Shown here piece by piece: positions 18,501-25,787 of a stretch of DNA of 64,000 bases (positions are counted from its first letter, which is position 1; every line of letters begins with the position of its first letter). Both the position numbers and the translations under genes were made by a program. The DNA is taken from the NCBI GenBank assembly GCA_963575645.1, contig OY754471.1:34356401-34420400 (forward strand). The letters run 5' to 3'. The stretch is from Xanthostigma xanthostigma. Taxonomy: Eukaryota; Arthropoda; Insecta; Raphidioptera; Raphidiidae. The notes under the pieces are model-generated. The model was given only the letters and a program-made list of their open reading frames with translations. It searched no databases and was not told the origin of the DNA.

Positions 18501-19100
18501 ATGCCCGTGGACAAGTTTGGAAGACACAGTAGACGTCGGCAGTGGAAATTAATTCACGATCCTCCTCCTCCTCCTCCTGTTCTCTCTTCTACACTCGGCT
18601 TTAAAATTGTAGATAATAATTTAGACTTTAATGGCAAAAAACTGACAAATGTCGGTGATCCGACAGACCAACAGGACGCTGTCACGATTGAATATTTAAA
18701 CAATAAATTAATAAGTCTGATGAACCACTTTATCGACAATACAATACCCCTATCGATAAAGAATTCTTTGAGAACATATCGCGGACATTTTTTGATTCGT
18801 CTGTTCAGTCGCGATGCTAAATTAACACCCGAAAATCATTATACTCTAACCGAAGGATTCGTAGAGTATATATTCGGCGAGGAGTGCGACGGAATGGAAA
18901 TACAGTCTATAAGAACGTCGCCTGTGGACGCAAATATATTCATCAACGATAAATTGTATTCGACGCTTGAATCGACTATAATCCACACCGGTGATCGCAT
19001 AAAATTTTCAGCTAGTGCAAGAACGGCGGCGTTAAAAATTAAAGACAGGGTTACGCTAGGCGTGGAAATATACCTACGCTATCCGTTATTAAGCGAGTGA
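18501..19100 (+). CDS. Fibre/spike-like virion protein
   Basis: 199 residues in three parts. A short basic N-terminus (MPVDKFGRHSRRRQW) comes before a Pro run. Next is the motif DFNGKKLTNVGDPTDQQDAV at about 47-66, continuing TIEYLNNKL. This resembles the repeated N.GDPTD..DAVT..Y stalk motif of trimeric tail and receptor-binding fibres. The last 100 residues look like a beta-rich globular head ending VTLGVEIYLRYPLL. The layout of peptide anchor, stalk and head matches an adenovirus-type fibre, so it may sit on the penton and contact host cells. No signal peptide or membrane segment. It lies two genes upstream of the integrase, with a gene start one base after its stop. Assignment rests on motif resemblance only. 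Confidence 0.55.
   Translation: MPVDKFGRHSRRRQWKLIHDPPPPPPVLSSTLGFKIVDNNLDFNGKKLTNVGDPTDQQDAVTIEYLNNKLISLMNHFIDNTIPLSIKNSLRTYRGHFLIRLFSRDAKLTPENHYTLTEGFVEYIFGEECDGMEIQSIRTSPVDANIFINDKLYSTLESTIIHTGDRIKFSASARTAALKIKDRVTLGVEIYLRYPLLSE
18977..19014 (+). promoter_or_regulatory. Candidate internal promoter of the next gene: TATAATCC and TCAGCT
   Basis: TATAATCC at 18977 and TTTTCAGCTAG with A at 19010, 33 nt apart, inside the fibre-like gene. No ATG occurs between 19010 and the next gene start at 19102. Confidence 0.5.
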
Positions 19101-19101
19101 A

Positions 19102-20010
19102 ATGTTCTCAATCAATAGACATAGCAGAGATGTTGACATAGCAACTACGAAAGACTTGATAAGCGCAGAACGTGCGGCGAGAACAGTTTACGCTAATCTA
19201 AGAAAAAGCACTGCTAAAGTTGAATGGCACAAAAGAAAACAGCTTATACAGGTCAATAATTTGTCACTTACGAGAAAAAATAAAAGGAATATTCAATATA
19301 ATAATAATACACAACAGAATAAAATAGCCTTATTGCAAAATATCGGTACAAAAAATAAAAAAAATGGTCGTGGTGGGGATGATAATGTTGATGATCTTAA
19401 TATTAGCAACGATTATCAAGAACCATCACCACCGCCACCACCACCACCACCACCATCGCCGGTGAGATTTCTTAGTATTATGGACACTCGATATGAAACG
19501 GAAGAAGAAGAAGAAGAAGAACCGTTAATTAGACGTTTTGTTAACAAACTTCCACGACTGTCGGCTTCGAGCGTAGCGAAAAAGTTGAAGAAAAAAGGTG
19601 ACGTGTCGACGGCTTTGAATTTTACGCGATATCTCCACCACGCCTCTGACGAAGATGATGAAATAATAGACATTTTACATAGAAGTTTAAAAACGTCGCG
19701 TGTCAGTCGATTTCTATCACGCAGCTATAATGACGAATTGACGCCACCGCAACCGTTGACGACATTATCCTCATCGGCATTATCATCATTATCGTCGTCG
19801 TCGTCGTCGACTATAAAATATTTTGCCAACGAGTCCAGCAGTAGATTGGAACCTATATTAACCAACACAAACTTGAAATTAGCGTCTGTTGTCAAAGAGA
19901 GAGCGCAGAGAACATTTAAGACAACGCTGCTATCGAAAATACAACGCAGAAAACTTTTTTTAAATCCTATATTTTACAATGAAACGCGGTCGTCTTCGCA
20001 CGCGAAATAA
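19102..20010 (+). CDS. Basic low-complexity protein, unrecognised
   Basis: 302 residues. The N-terminus is basic and Asn-rich, a run of nine prolines stands near residue 112, an acidic run of seven Glu follows (about 138), and a central folded-looking part has PLIRRFVNKLPRLSASSVAKK. A Ser-rich tract lies near 230, and the end is basic (TLLSKIQRRKLFLNPIF). No enzymatic motif, signal peptide or membrane segment. It follows the fibre-like gene by one base, and its end overlaps the integrase start by 32 nt. Composition fits a DNA-associated or internal virion protein, which is inference. The many CCA, GAA and TCA trinucleotide repeats may vary in length between copies. Confidence 0.6.
   Translation: MFSINRHSRDVDIATTKDLISAERAARTVYANLRKSTAKVEWHKRKQLIQVNNLSLTRKNKRNIQYNNNTQQNKIALLQNIGTKNKKNGRGGDDNVDDLNISNDYQEPSPPPPPPPPPSPVRFLSIMDTRYETEEEEEEEPLIRRFVNKLPRLSASSVAKKLKKKGDVSTALNFTRYLHHASDEDDEIIDILHRSLKTSRVSRFLSRSYNDELTPPQPLTTLSSSALSSLSSSSSSTIKYFANESSSRLEPILTNTNLKLASVVKERAQRTFKTTLLSKIQRRKLFLNPIFYNETRSSSHAK
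19812..19846 (+). promoter_or_regulatory. Candidate integrase promoter inside the upstream gene
   Basis: TATAAAATA at 19812 and CCAGCAGTAG around 19835-19844. Spacing to the CAGT A (19840) is 28 nt, slightly short. No ATG occurs before the integrase start at 19979. Confidence 0.4.
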
Positions 20011-20998
20011 CACCGCCATCAACAACAAGAACAACAACGTCAAAATATTATCGCAAAAAGCCTCTGCAGAAAAAATTAGAATTGTCAACGAGCTGCACAA
20101 GCCGGCGAGAAAGAACTATCGCCGCAGACGTGTGCTCGTCAAGGGTCTGTACGACCTGTATCAGGCCGATCTCGCCGAAATGATTCCGTACGCCGGCGTT
20201 AACAGCAACTACAGATACATTCTCACCGTTATCGATGCGTTTTCAAAGTATGCGTGGACGCAACCGCTGAAAAGTAAACGTGGAAAGGAGGTGGCGGACG
20301 CAATGTTGAAAATTCTAAAAAAACTTAAAAAGCCACCCCGTAATCTGCAAACTGACAACGGAACGGAATTTTACAATTCAAATTTTCAAAATTTAATGAA
20401 AAAATATTCCATCAATCACTATTCGACTTTTAGCAATTTAAAGAGTAGCATTGTCGAGCGCTTCATAAGAACACTGAAGGCGCGACTGTGGAAACGCTTC
20501 AGCATCGAAGGTAATTACAAGTGGCTCACGGCGTTGCCGAACATTGTAGCCGACTATAATGACACTAAACACAGAACGATAAAAATGAAACCCAGACAGG
20601 TTAATGAACAAAATGAAAAAAAGTTATTAAAGACCGTCTACTCTAATTTAAAAACAATTGACGTGAGAAAACAAAAAATACACGTCGGCGATCGCGTGCG
20701 CATAAGTAAATACAAACATTTGTTCGACAAAGGCTACCTGCCCAACTGGACTACTGAAGTTTTTACTGTGTCTAAAGTAAAACTGACCACCAATCCGCGC
20801 ACTTATGAGCTGGTCGACGCAAACAATACACCGATTAAGGGCGGCTTTTACGAGGAGGAAATTCAAAAAGTGCCCAATCACAACAATGTCTATTTGGTGG
20901 AGAGAGTCTTGAGAACGAAAGGTAACAGATTGTACGTTAAGTGGTTGGGCTTCGACAACAGTCACAACTCGTGGATAGACAAGAAAGACGTGGTATAG
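19979..20998 (+). CDS. int: Retroviral-type (rve) integrase with C-terminal chromodomain
   Basis: 339 residues; inserts the element and makes the 6-bp target duplication. The catalytic core has D in QADLAEM (about residue 63), D in TDNGTEF (about 122) and E in SSIVERFIRTLK (about 157), with about 34 residues between the last two: a DD35E-type arrangement. A basic segment with HVGDRVRISK (SH3-like) follows, then a chromodomain at the end with YLVERVLR, VKWLGF and SHNSWI. The N-terminus is basic (MKRGRLRTRN) with no HHCC zinc module. A chromodomain may bias target choice, but this copy inserted into retrotransposon gag. The frame is intact and starts within the end of the previous gene. Confidence 0.94.
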   Translation: MKRGRLRTRNNTAINNKNNNVKILSQKASAEKIRIVNELHKPARKNYRRRRVLVKGLYDLYQADLAEMIPYAGVNSNYRYILTVIDAFSKYAWTQPLKSKRGKEVADAMLKILKKLKKPPRNLQTDNGTEFYNSNFQNLMKKYSINHYSTFSNLKSSIVERFIRTLKARLWKRFSIEGNYKWLTALPNIVADYNDTKHRTIKMKPRQVNEQNEKKLLKTVYSNLKTIDVRKQKIHVGDRVRISKYKHLFDKGYLPNWTTEVFTVSKVKLTTNPRTYELVDANNTPIKGGFYEEEIQKVPNHNNVYLVERVLRTKGNRLYVKWLGFDNSHNSWIDKKDVV

Positions 20999-21030
20999 TT
21001 TGTGTTTTTTTTTGAAAAATGACTTTTAGA

Positions 21031-21068
21031 ATAAAAGGGGACATTGCGAACACACACACACGCAGTTG
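21031..21068 (+). promoter_or_regulatory. Promoter of the PLA2/protease unit
   Basis: AATAAAAGG at 21030-21038 serves as a TATA-like box. CGCAGTTGAG has A at 21064, 33 nt away, and the ATG follows at 21079. A second TATAAAAG at 21071 is too close to the ATG to serve this gene. Confidence 0.65.
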
Positions 21069-21078
21069 AGTATAAAAG

Positions 21079-21963
21079 ATGATCGTTTACCGTTCCACAA
21101 GTGATAAAGTTAGCGGACGTGGACTTGTCAACACGTTAATCAACAAACTCCCGTTTGAATTACACATCCCCGGCTACAGCTATTGCGGACCCGGAACAAA
21201 GTTAAAGGAACGTTTGAACAGAGGCGATTTGGGCGTGAATCGATTGGACGAAGCGTGCAAAAAGCACGACATAGCTTACGCAAACACAAAGGATTTAAAA
21301 GAACGTCACACAGCCGACAGAGAGCTACTCGAGAGCGCTTGGAATCGCGTCAAAGCCAAAGACTCCAGTTTAAGTGAGAAAACTGCCGCGTGGCTTACGA
21401 CAAACGCTATGAAAATTAAAACTAAACTCGGCATGGGAAGAAAAATGAAGAGAACTTCTTCCGCAGGTGCGGGTGTTAAACACAGACGCGTCAATAGGCA
21501 AAGAAAAGCAAAATCAGCCGGAATACGGAGAAGGAGAGGAAGAAGTGTGAAAACTAGAAAATCTAACATCAAGAACGATCTTATTAAACGAGCACAGCTA
21601 GAACTGGATACAATTAACTCGACGGGCGTAAACAAATATGCAAATGCTGCAATAAAAAATAATGGTGAATCTCGCGTGATACCCGTACCCAAGACGGGAG
21701 GATTTTTACCGCTAATCCCGCTCTTTGCCGGTCTGTCGGCGTTGGGAGCTCTGGCCGGCGGAGCTGCGAACGTCGCCAAAACCGTCATGGACACCAAGGC
21801 GGCCAGAGATAAACTCTCCGAAGCGAACCGTCACAACGAAACAATGGAAGCGATAGCGCTCGGCAAGAAAGGAAGCGGTCTCTACTTGAAACCCTATCGT
21901 CGAGGCTACGGTCTTTATTTAAGACCTTACCGGCCGGCGGCAACGGCTTCAAAAAACTTTTAA
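21079..21963 (+). CDS. Phospholipase A2-domain / pVI-like virion protein
   Basis: 294 residues. The N-terminal domain is PLA2 of the parvovirus-VP1 type: calcium loop YCGPGT at 35-40 and catalytic CKKHDIAY with His63-Asp64. Such domains help particles leave endosomes by attacking membrane phospholipids. A long basic stretch follows (about 105-175, KMKR, HRRVNRQRK, RRRGRSVKTRK), probably DNA-binding or nuclear targeting. Then a hydrophobic segment GGFLPLIPLFAGLSALGALA (about 212-231), and near the C-terminus the repeat GLYLKPYRRGYGLYLRPYR. The hydrophobic and GLYL.PY parts are typical of Polinton minor core proteins that resemble adenovirus pVI/pX. It ends TCA AAA AAC TTT TAA, a -1 slippery site that feeds into the protease frame. 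Confidence 0.88.
   Translation: MIVYRSTSDKVSGRGLVNTLINKLPFELHIPGYSYCGPGTKLKERLNRGDLGVNRLDEACKKHDIAYANTKDLKERHTADRELLESAWNRVKAKDSSLSEKTAAWLTTNAMKIKTKLGMGRKMKRTSSAGAGVKHRRVNRQRKAKSAGIRRRRGRSVKTRKSNIKNDLIKRAQLELDTINSTGVNKYANAAIKNNGESRVIPVPKTGGFLPLIPLFAGLSALGALAGGAANVAKTVMDTKAARDKLSEANRHNETMEAIALGKKGSGLYLKPYRRGYGLYLRPYRPAATASKNF
21951..21963 (+). promoter_or_regulatory. Candidate -1 programmed ribosomal frameshift site (PLA2 protein to protease)
   Basis: A AAA AAC at 21951-21957 is in the correct phase for -1 slippage and is followed by TTT and the zero-frame stop TAA (21961-21963). After slippage the frame continues open to 22322 through the whole protease domain. A possible six-base stem GATGCG/CGCATC (about 21990-22028) lies downstream; I cannot judge its strength or whether a pseudoknot forms. 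The layout is like retroviral gag-pro. Confidence 0.7.
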
Positions 21964-22322
21964 AAACGTTACCGAAACACGCGCTCACCGATGCGGAAAT
22001 CAAACGCTATGCTAAAATATTACGCATCAAGTTCTTCAGAGGCGTGTACATGAGAAACGCGCTGCCTAAAAAACCGAAAAAGAACGAGAGCGCTGTAGTA
22101 AATTTAGATGATAGAGACGGTCCCGGGACGCATTGGGTGGCGTATAGAAAAATCGGTAAAAATGTACAGTACTTTGACAGTTTCGGCAACTTGCAACCGC
22201 CGAAAGAGCTCGCCGTCCACTATTTGAAAGGTTGCAACATAGTATATAACTACGAGAGAAGACAGAAATTCAACTCAGTTTTGTGCGGACATCACTGCTT
22301 GTTTTTCCTATTAGAAACTTGA
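21957..22322 (+). CDS. Adenain-type cysteine protease, -1 frame continuation of the PLA2 ORF
   Basis: The frame open from 21957 encodes about 121 residues after slippage. The conserved protease N-terminus is read here: LTDAEIKRYAK, then FRGVYMRNALP. The catalytic triad is His in GTHWVAY (codon 22131), Asp in YFDSFG (about 22175) and Cys in LCGHHC (22283). Adenain-type enzymes cleave virion precursors during maturation. There is no ATG in this frame before 22050, which lies inside FRGVYM, so an independent ATG start would remove the conserved N-terminal helix. Hence I propose translation by frameshift from the PLA2 ORF, giving a fusion of about 414 residues. Alternatives are a non-ATG start or splicing. 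The TGA stop overlaps the next ATG (TGATG). Confidence 0.85.
   Translation, partial: LLKTLPKHALTDAEIKRYAKILRIKFFRGVYMRNALPKKPKKNESAVVNLDDRDGPGTHWVAYRKIGKNVQYFDSFGNLQPPKELAVHYLKGCNIVYNYERRQKFNSVLCGHHCLFFLLET
22243..22281 (+). promoter_or_regulatory. Internal promoter of the penton-like gene: TATATAAC and TCAGTT
   Basis: TATATAAC at 22243 and CTCAGTTTTG with A at 22277, 32 nt from TATAAC, both inside the protease coding region. No ATG occurs between 22277 and the penton start at 22322. Confidence 0.65.
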
Positions 22323-23029
22323 TGTCGTTCACGTTCACCCTGAGCGGAGCCGAATCGGTGTTGAGCAGTCTGTTCTATCCGGCGATCGTGCTCGACGAGA
22401 GCGAGGAATATCAACTGGGACTGATTGAGTTTGAGTCGTGGCACTCGATTCCAAATATTGATGAGACCAACAATAAATTTGTCTACCAGGATCCAGACTT
22501 TCCTGACAATAGGAAAACGATCGAGATACCGAAAGGGGCGTACGATATCAATGATATCAACAACTACCTTGTCGAAGAGTTGAAAAAAGTGAACAGAACA
22601 ATTAGAATCAAGGCAAACAACAACACGTTGAAAACGGAAATAAAGAGCGATGTGATTATAGACATCGGCGCCGAAGGTAGTGTGGGATCTTTGCTGGGTT
22701 TCAGCATGACACGTCCGATGTTGGAAGCAAACAGTGCACACAAAGCAGATTTTAATGCGCATATTTCAAAAATAAACGCCGTCAGAGTGAAGTGTAACAT
22801 TGTCAGCGGATCCTATTTAAACGGACAGCCCGAGCACACTCTCTTTCAGTTCTATCCACAAGAGGAGCCGGGCTATAAGATATCCATTACGCCGAGAAAC
22901 GTCATTTATTTGCCGATAAATCGTCGTGTTATAGACAACGTTACCGTTACTATTGTAGACCAGAACGATCGATTAGTGAATTTCAACGGCGAGCCTGTCA
23001 CTGTGCGTTTACATCTGAAACGCTTGTAA
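22322..23029 (+). CDS. Penton-like minor capsid protein (single jelly roll)
   Basis: 235 residues from the ATG that overlaps the protease stop. The sequence is beta-rich: MSFTFTLSG, YQLGLIEFESWHSIPNI, FVYQDP, TIEIPKGAYDINDINNYL, then a GSVGSLLGF block and VRVKCNIVSGSYLNGQPEHT, ending VTVRLHLKRL. The N-terminal strand, IEIPKGAYDI and the motif of a folding helix (INDINNYLVEEL) are what I know of Polinton minor capsid proteins, which form the fivefold vertices. Its position between protease and hexon-like protein supports this. It should receive the fibre-like protein if that assignment is right. The frame is intact; the next ATG is one base after the stop. Confidence 0.8.
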   Translation: MSFTFTLSGAESVLSSLFYPAIVLDESEEYQLGLIEFESWHSIPNIDETNNKFVYQDPDFPDNRKTIEIPKGAYDINDINNYLVEELKKVNRTIRIKANNNTLKTEIKSDVIIDIGAEGSVGSLLGFSMTRPMLEANSAHKADFNAHISKINAVRVKCNIVSGSYLNGQPEHTLFQFYPQEEPGYKISITPRNVIYLPINRRVIDNVTVTIVDQNDRLVNFNGEPVTVRLHLKRL

Positions 23030-23030
23030 G

Positions 23031-23279
23031 ATGGGTATATATTACGGAGATTATAAACTTCAACAAAGGTCAAATTACGCCAGTCTAGCGTCGTCCACTG
23101 AATCGATAACAGCGAAAAAAACAGCACAAGCAGCACCGAGTGTAAAGAAAAGTAAGAAGGTGATAAAAAAGACAGGATTCGGTCAGAAAAAAATAAAAAT
23201 AAGTCAGAAAAAGCAAAAAAATCAAATTAATAAAAAGAATTTAAATTTTCTAAAATCGATCGGACTTGAACTGAAATAA
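23031..23279 (+). CDS. Small Lys-rich protein, possible core protein
   Basis: 82 residues. It begins MGIYYGDYKLQQRSNY, then a Ser/Ala-rich part, then a strongly basic half with KKSKKVIKKTGFGQKK and repeated KKxQK. Composition fits a DNA-condensing or capsid-cement protein, but I recognise no family. It is packed tightly between the penton-like and hexon-like genes (1 and 4 bases). A probable promoter for the hexon-like gene lies inside it. It could be translated from the penton transcript by reinitiation at TAAGATG. Confidence 0.55.
   Translation: MGIYYGDYKLQQRSNYASLASSTESITAKKTAQAAPSVKKSKKVIKKTGFGQKKIKISQKKQKNQINKKNLNFLKSIGLELK
23052..23086 (+). promoter_or_regulatory. Internal promoter of the hexon-like gene: TATAAACT and CCAGTC
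   Basis: TATAAACT at 23052 and CGCCAGTCTAG with A at 23082, 30 nt apart, inside the small basic ORF. The 200-nt leader that would follow contains no ATG until the hexon-like start at 23284. Confidence 0.6.
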
Positions 23280-23283
23280 AAAA

Positions 23284-24516
23284 ATGCAAGACATTCTGGC
23301 CGTCGACTTTCCGATAGTTCTAGACGAAAGTATAGACTCGATTCGCGTTCACTCACAGGAACCGTTTAACACCAATCAATTAAAGTCTAATGATGAAATC
23401 CGCATAGCAATTCAAAATCAGGATGCCATCACGTTTCCTCACGACAGCGTGCTCGAAGTGCGCGGGAAATTGATCGACGAAGACGGTGGAAAAGCAGAAA
23501 ATTCGAGCATCATCAACAACGGAATAGCGCATCTGTTTGAGGAAATTCGCTATGAATTGTGGGGCATGCCAATTGACTCTACTAAAAACGTAGGCATCAC
23601 GGCCACCATGATCGGCTATGTGTTACACAGTCCAGACGACGTGAGAGCACTTTCAAACTGCGGTTGGGATTTAAGCTCAAATAAAAATGCCGACTTGTTA
23701 GATTCGGAGGGAAACTTTAGCGTCAGCATACCTTTGAAATACATTTTGGGCTTCGCACACGATCACAAGAGAGTGATGGTGAACGGTAAACAAGAATTGA
23801 TATTGATACGTAAGCGAGACGATAATTCGGCAATTTTAACAACTGCAGCAGCTCAAGGACAAATTCAAAAATCGAGCAAAATAGAATTAACGTCCATTAA
23901 GTGGAACGTGCCCTATATTATACCGTCTAACGATATGAAAATTAAACTCTTGAAGACGGCAAACAAAAATAAAAACATCGTGTTCAGATCGTGGGATCTG
24001 TACGAATATCCTGCGCTGCCGACGTCTGCAAAACACGTATGGACCGTGACGACCACCAATCAAGTCGAAACGCCGCGTCTGATCATTGTGGGTTTTCAAA
24101 CAAAACGCTACGGCACTCAACTAAAGGACAGCAGCGTCTTCGATCACTGTAAACTGCGGTTGGCAAAACTCTTTTTAAATTCCGAAGCGTATCCCTACGA
24201 ACCGCTCTCTATGAATTTCGATAAAAATGACTTCAACATTGTATACGAAAAGTATCTCAAGGGACAGGAAATCTATTTCTATGGAAATAAAAACGCGCCT
24301 CTTTTGAATAAAAACGAATTCAAAACAAAATCACCGCTAATTGTTTTCGATTGCTCGCGACAACCGGAAGCCATCAAGAAGGGCGTTGTAGATATCAAAT
24401 TGATGATCGAAGCTTACGAAAATTTCCCCCCAAACACAACAGCGTACTGTTTGATTATACACGATAAACTCTTCACCTATCATCCCTTACAAAATACGGT
24501 CGCAAAAATTGTGTAA
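23284..24516 (+). CDS. Hexon-like major capsid protein (double jelly roll)
   Basis: 410 residues, the size of Polinton major capsid proteins. Recognisable blocks: an early FPIVLDESIDSIRVHSQEPF and IRIAIQNQDAITFPHDS, a middle LTSIKWNVPYIIPSNDMK, and the C-terminal set HVWTVTTTNQVETPRLIIVG, FQTKRYGTQL, FDHCKLRLAKLFLNSEAYPY, PLIVFDCSRQPEAIK and NTTAYCLIIHDKL. The WTVT..Q.E.PR..I.GFQT and LN...YPY motifs are what I associate with this family, which forms the trimeric capsomers. The frame is intact. Its TAA overlaps the next gene's ATG (TAATG). Confidence 0.88.
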   Translation: MQDILAVDFPIVLDESIDSIRVHSQEPFNTNQLKSNDEIRIAIQNQDAITFPHDSVLEVRGKLIDEDGGKAENSSIINNGIAHLFEEIRYELWGMPIDSTKNVGITATMIGYVLHSPDDVRALSNCGWDLSSNKNADLLDSEGNFSVSIPLKYILGFAHDHKRVMVNGKQELILIRKRDDNSAILTTAAAQGQIQKSSKIELTSIKWNVPYIIPSNDMKIKLLKTANKNKNIVFRSWDLYEYPALPTSAKHVWTVTTTNQVETPRLIIVGFQTKRYGTQLKDSSVFDHCKLRLAKLFLNSEAYPYEPLSMNFDKNDFNIVYEKYLKGQEIYFYGNKNAPLLNKNEFKTKSPLIVFDCSRQPEAIKKGVVDIKLMIEAYENFPPNTTAYCLIIHDKLFTYHPLQNTVAKIV

Positions 24517-25052
24517 TGTCTTGTAAAACGGGAATTTGTGACGTTCAGTTCGTCGTGGGCAACGGGCATGAATACTTTGCAAAGGAATTGGCATTTTGCA
24601 ATTTGTTTAGCGAAAGTGTAGAACAAATAGTGTTCGGGCCGCCGTACGAAAAACGTTTACTCGACGCGAAATATAAAAAACAAAATGCTTACAATAAACG
24701 AAAAATAAACGGTCTCGATTGGAATGATGGCGACAGCGACAGCGTAGGCGTTGAATATAGCGAACTGAAGAAACATTTGACTAGGATTTTTAAAGGTTCA
24801 AAGCTGATTTTCGTCAAAGGACTTGAGAAACAAAAATTCTTAAAAGAAAACGGGCCAGAAGATTTAGTCTATGTGGATTTAGAGTGTCTGAACTGTCCTC
24901 CGTTGAAAGTATTGTCTCTGCCTTCAAAATATGAGAGCGTCTGTAAAACAGTCTCGCATACAAACATGAAATTTGCAAACAATTGTGCATGCAAGAACGT
25001 GTTCAAACTGCGAAAATATGTTTCTGAATTATGTACGCGCCAAACATTATGA
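24516..25052 (+). CDS. Conserved Polinton accessory protein, possible RNase H-fold
   Basis: 178 residues. N-terminal ICDVQFVVGNGHEYFAKEL, then FGPPYEKRLLDAKYKKQNAY and NGLDWNDGD, then IFVKGLEKQKFL, VYVDLECLNCPPL and a Cys/His-rich tail (CKTVSHTN, NNCACKNVF). I recall similar proteins following the capsid gene in insect Mavericks. The order QF..GN..EY, VKG.EK and DLE..NCP suggests an RNase H-like or exonuclease-like fold, but no complete catalytic set is evident and the function is unknown. Its start overlaps the hexon-like stop by one base, consistent with termination-reinitiation; I see no promoter of its own. Confidence 0.6.
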   Translation: MSCKTGICDVQFVVGNGHEYFAKELAFCNLFSESVEQIVFGPPYEKRLLDAKYKKQNAYNKRKINGLDWNDGDSDSVGVEYSELKKHLTRIFKGSKLIFVKGLEKQKFLKENGPEDLVYVDLECLNCPPLKVLSLPSKYESVCKTVSHTNMKFANNCACKNVFKLRKYVSELCTRQTL

Positions 25053-25074
25053 GCTGGAGGGAGAAAAAGCTGCA

Positions 25075-25112
25075 TATATATTACAAAACATTAACTTTAA
25101 ATAATTCAGTCT
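25075..25112 (+). promoter_or_regulatory. Promoter of the 201-residue gene: TATATATT and TTCAGTC
   Basis: CATATATATTAC with TATA from 25075 and AATTCAGTCTTT with A at 25108, 33 nt apart. The next ATG is the gene start at 25122. Confidence 0.7.
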
Positions 25113-25121
25113 TTAGCAAGA

Positions 25122-25727
25122 ATGAGTGCATTCAGCAACGTTATGAGTGATGATAGCGTTGATAAATGGTGCGTTGGATCTGTGCCCGTTCGATCGACCG
25201 CGACCACTTTACAAGAAATTCTCGGCGTAGAGCTGTTCAACCAGAGCAGGCGTTTTTTGGCTCTCTCTGCGGAAAATAAACGAAAATTAGAAGAATGGGG
25301 ATTTGTCTTTGACGAAAATAACGTTGCACAGCAAACACCCACTCCTTGGAAGCAGGGTATACGATTTTTAAAAACAGATCCGCGTCAAGTGCGATTCGTT
25401 TTGGACGATGGGCGTATAGTTTTTGAAGTGTTTATCAAAAATACTTACTATGAAAAAATGTTTATGCTCAGCGTTACTGATAGAAGAGCACTCGAAAAAT
25501 TATACGAAAAATTGCACGGGTATTTGAAGCGATTGAAACTGTTGAACGTCGATATAAATTTCCGCGAAGATATTAACAGTCTTGCGCATAAACTGCAACG
25601 AAATTTAACAATTGATCATAACGAAACGACGAGCACAACAGCAGCAGCAGCAGCTGTCGAGACAGATTTCAACAGAAGTGTTGGCGACACGGTGCAGAAG
25701 GGAAGGGTAACATCAGACTGTCATTAG
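25122..25727 (+). CDS. Accessory protein, 201 residues, unrecognised
   Basis: A probably folded core at residues 40-165 includes RRFLALSAENKRKLEEWGF, WKQGIRFLKTDPRQVRFVLD, IVFEVFIKNTYYEKMFMLSV and a helix DRRALEKLYEKLHGYLKRL. The strand-strand-strand-helix order, with a Leu/Ser turn before the helix, is like PC4/p15-type ssDNA-binding folds and like the next gene's repeats, but weak. The C-terminus is low complexity with a Thr run and an Ala run. It has its own TATA/CAGT promoter. Function unknown. Confidence 0.55.
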   Translation: MSAFSNVMSDDSVDKWCVGSVPVRSTATTLQEILGVELFNQSRRFLALSAENKRKLEEWGFVFDENNVAQQTPTPWKQGIRFLKTDPRQVRFVLDDGRIVFEVFIKNTYYEKMFMLSVTDRRALEKLYEKLHGYLKRLKLLNVDINFREDINSLAHKLQRNLTIDHNETTSTTAAAAAVETDFNRSVGDTVQKGRVTSDCH

Positions 25728-25733
25728 ATGTGT

Positions 25734-25769
25734 TATAACACGATTCGTAGCAAGACAGCGAACCAGTGT
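25734..25769 (+). promoter_or_regulatory. Promoter of the 284-residue gene: TTATAACA and CCAGTG
   Basis: TATAACAC at 25734 and GAACCAGTGTG with A at 25765, 31 nt apart. The next ATG is at 25788. Confidence 0.65.
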
Positions 25770-25787
25770 GCAAGGTTTTGTTGAAAC

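Noticed and set aside
21306-21797. 163-codon minus-strand frame opposite the PLA2 protein
   Set aside because: Shadow of the PLA2 coding frame; hydrophobic composition mirrors Lys/Arg codons on the + strand.
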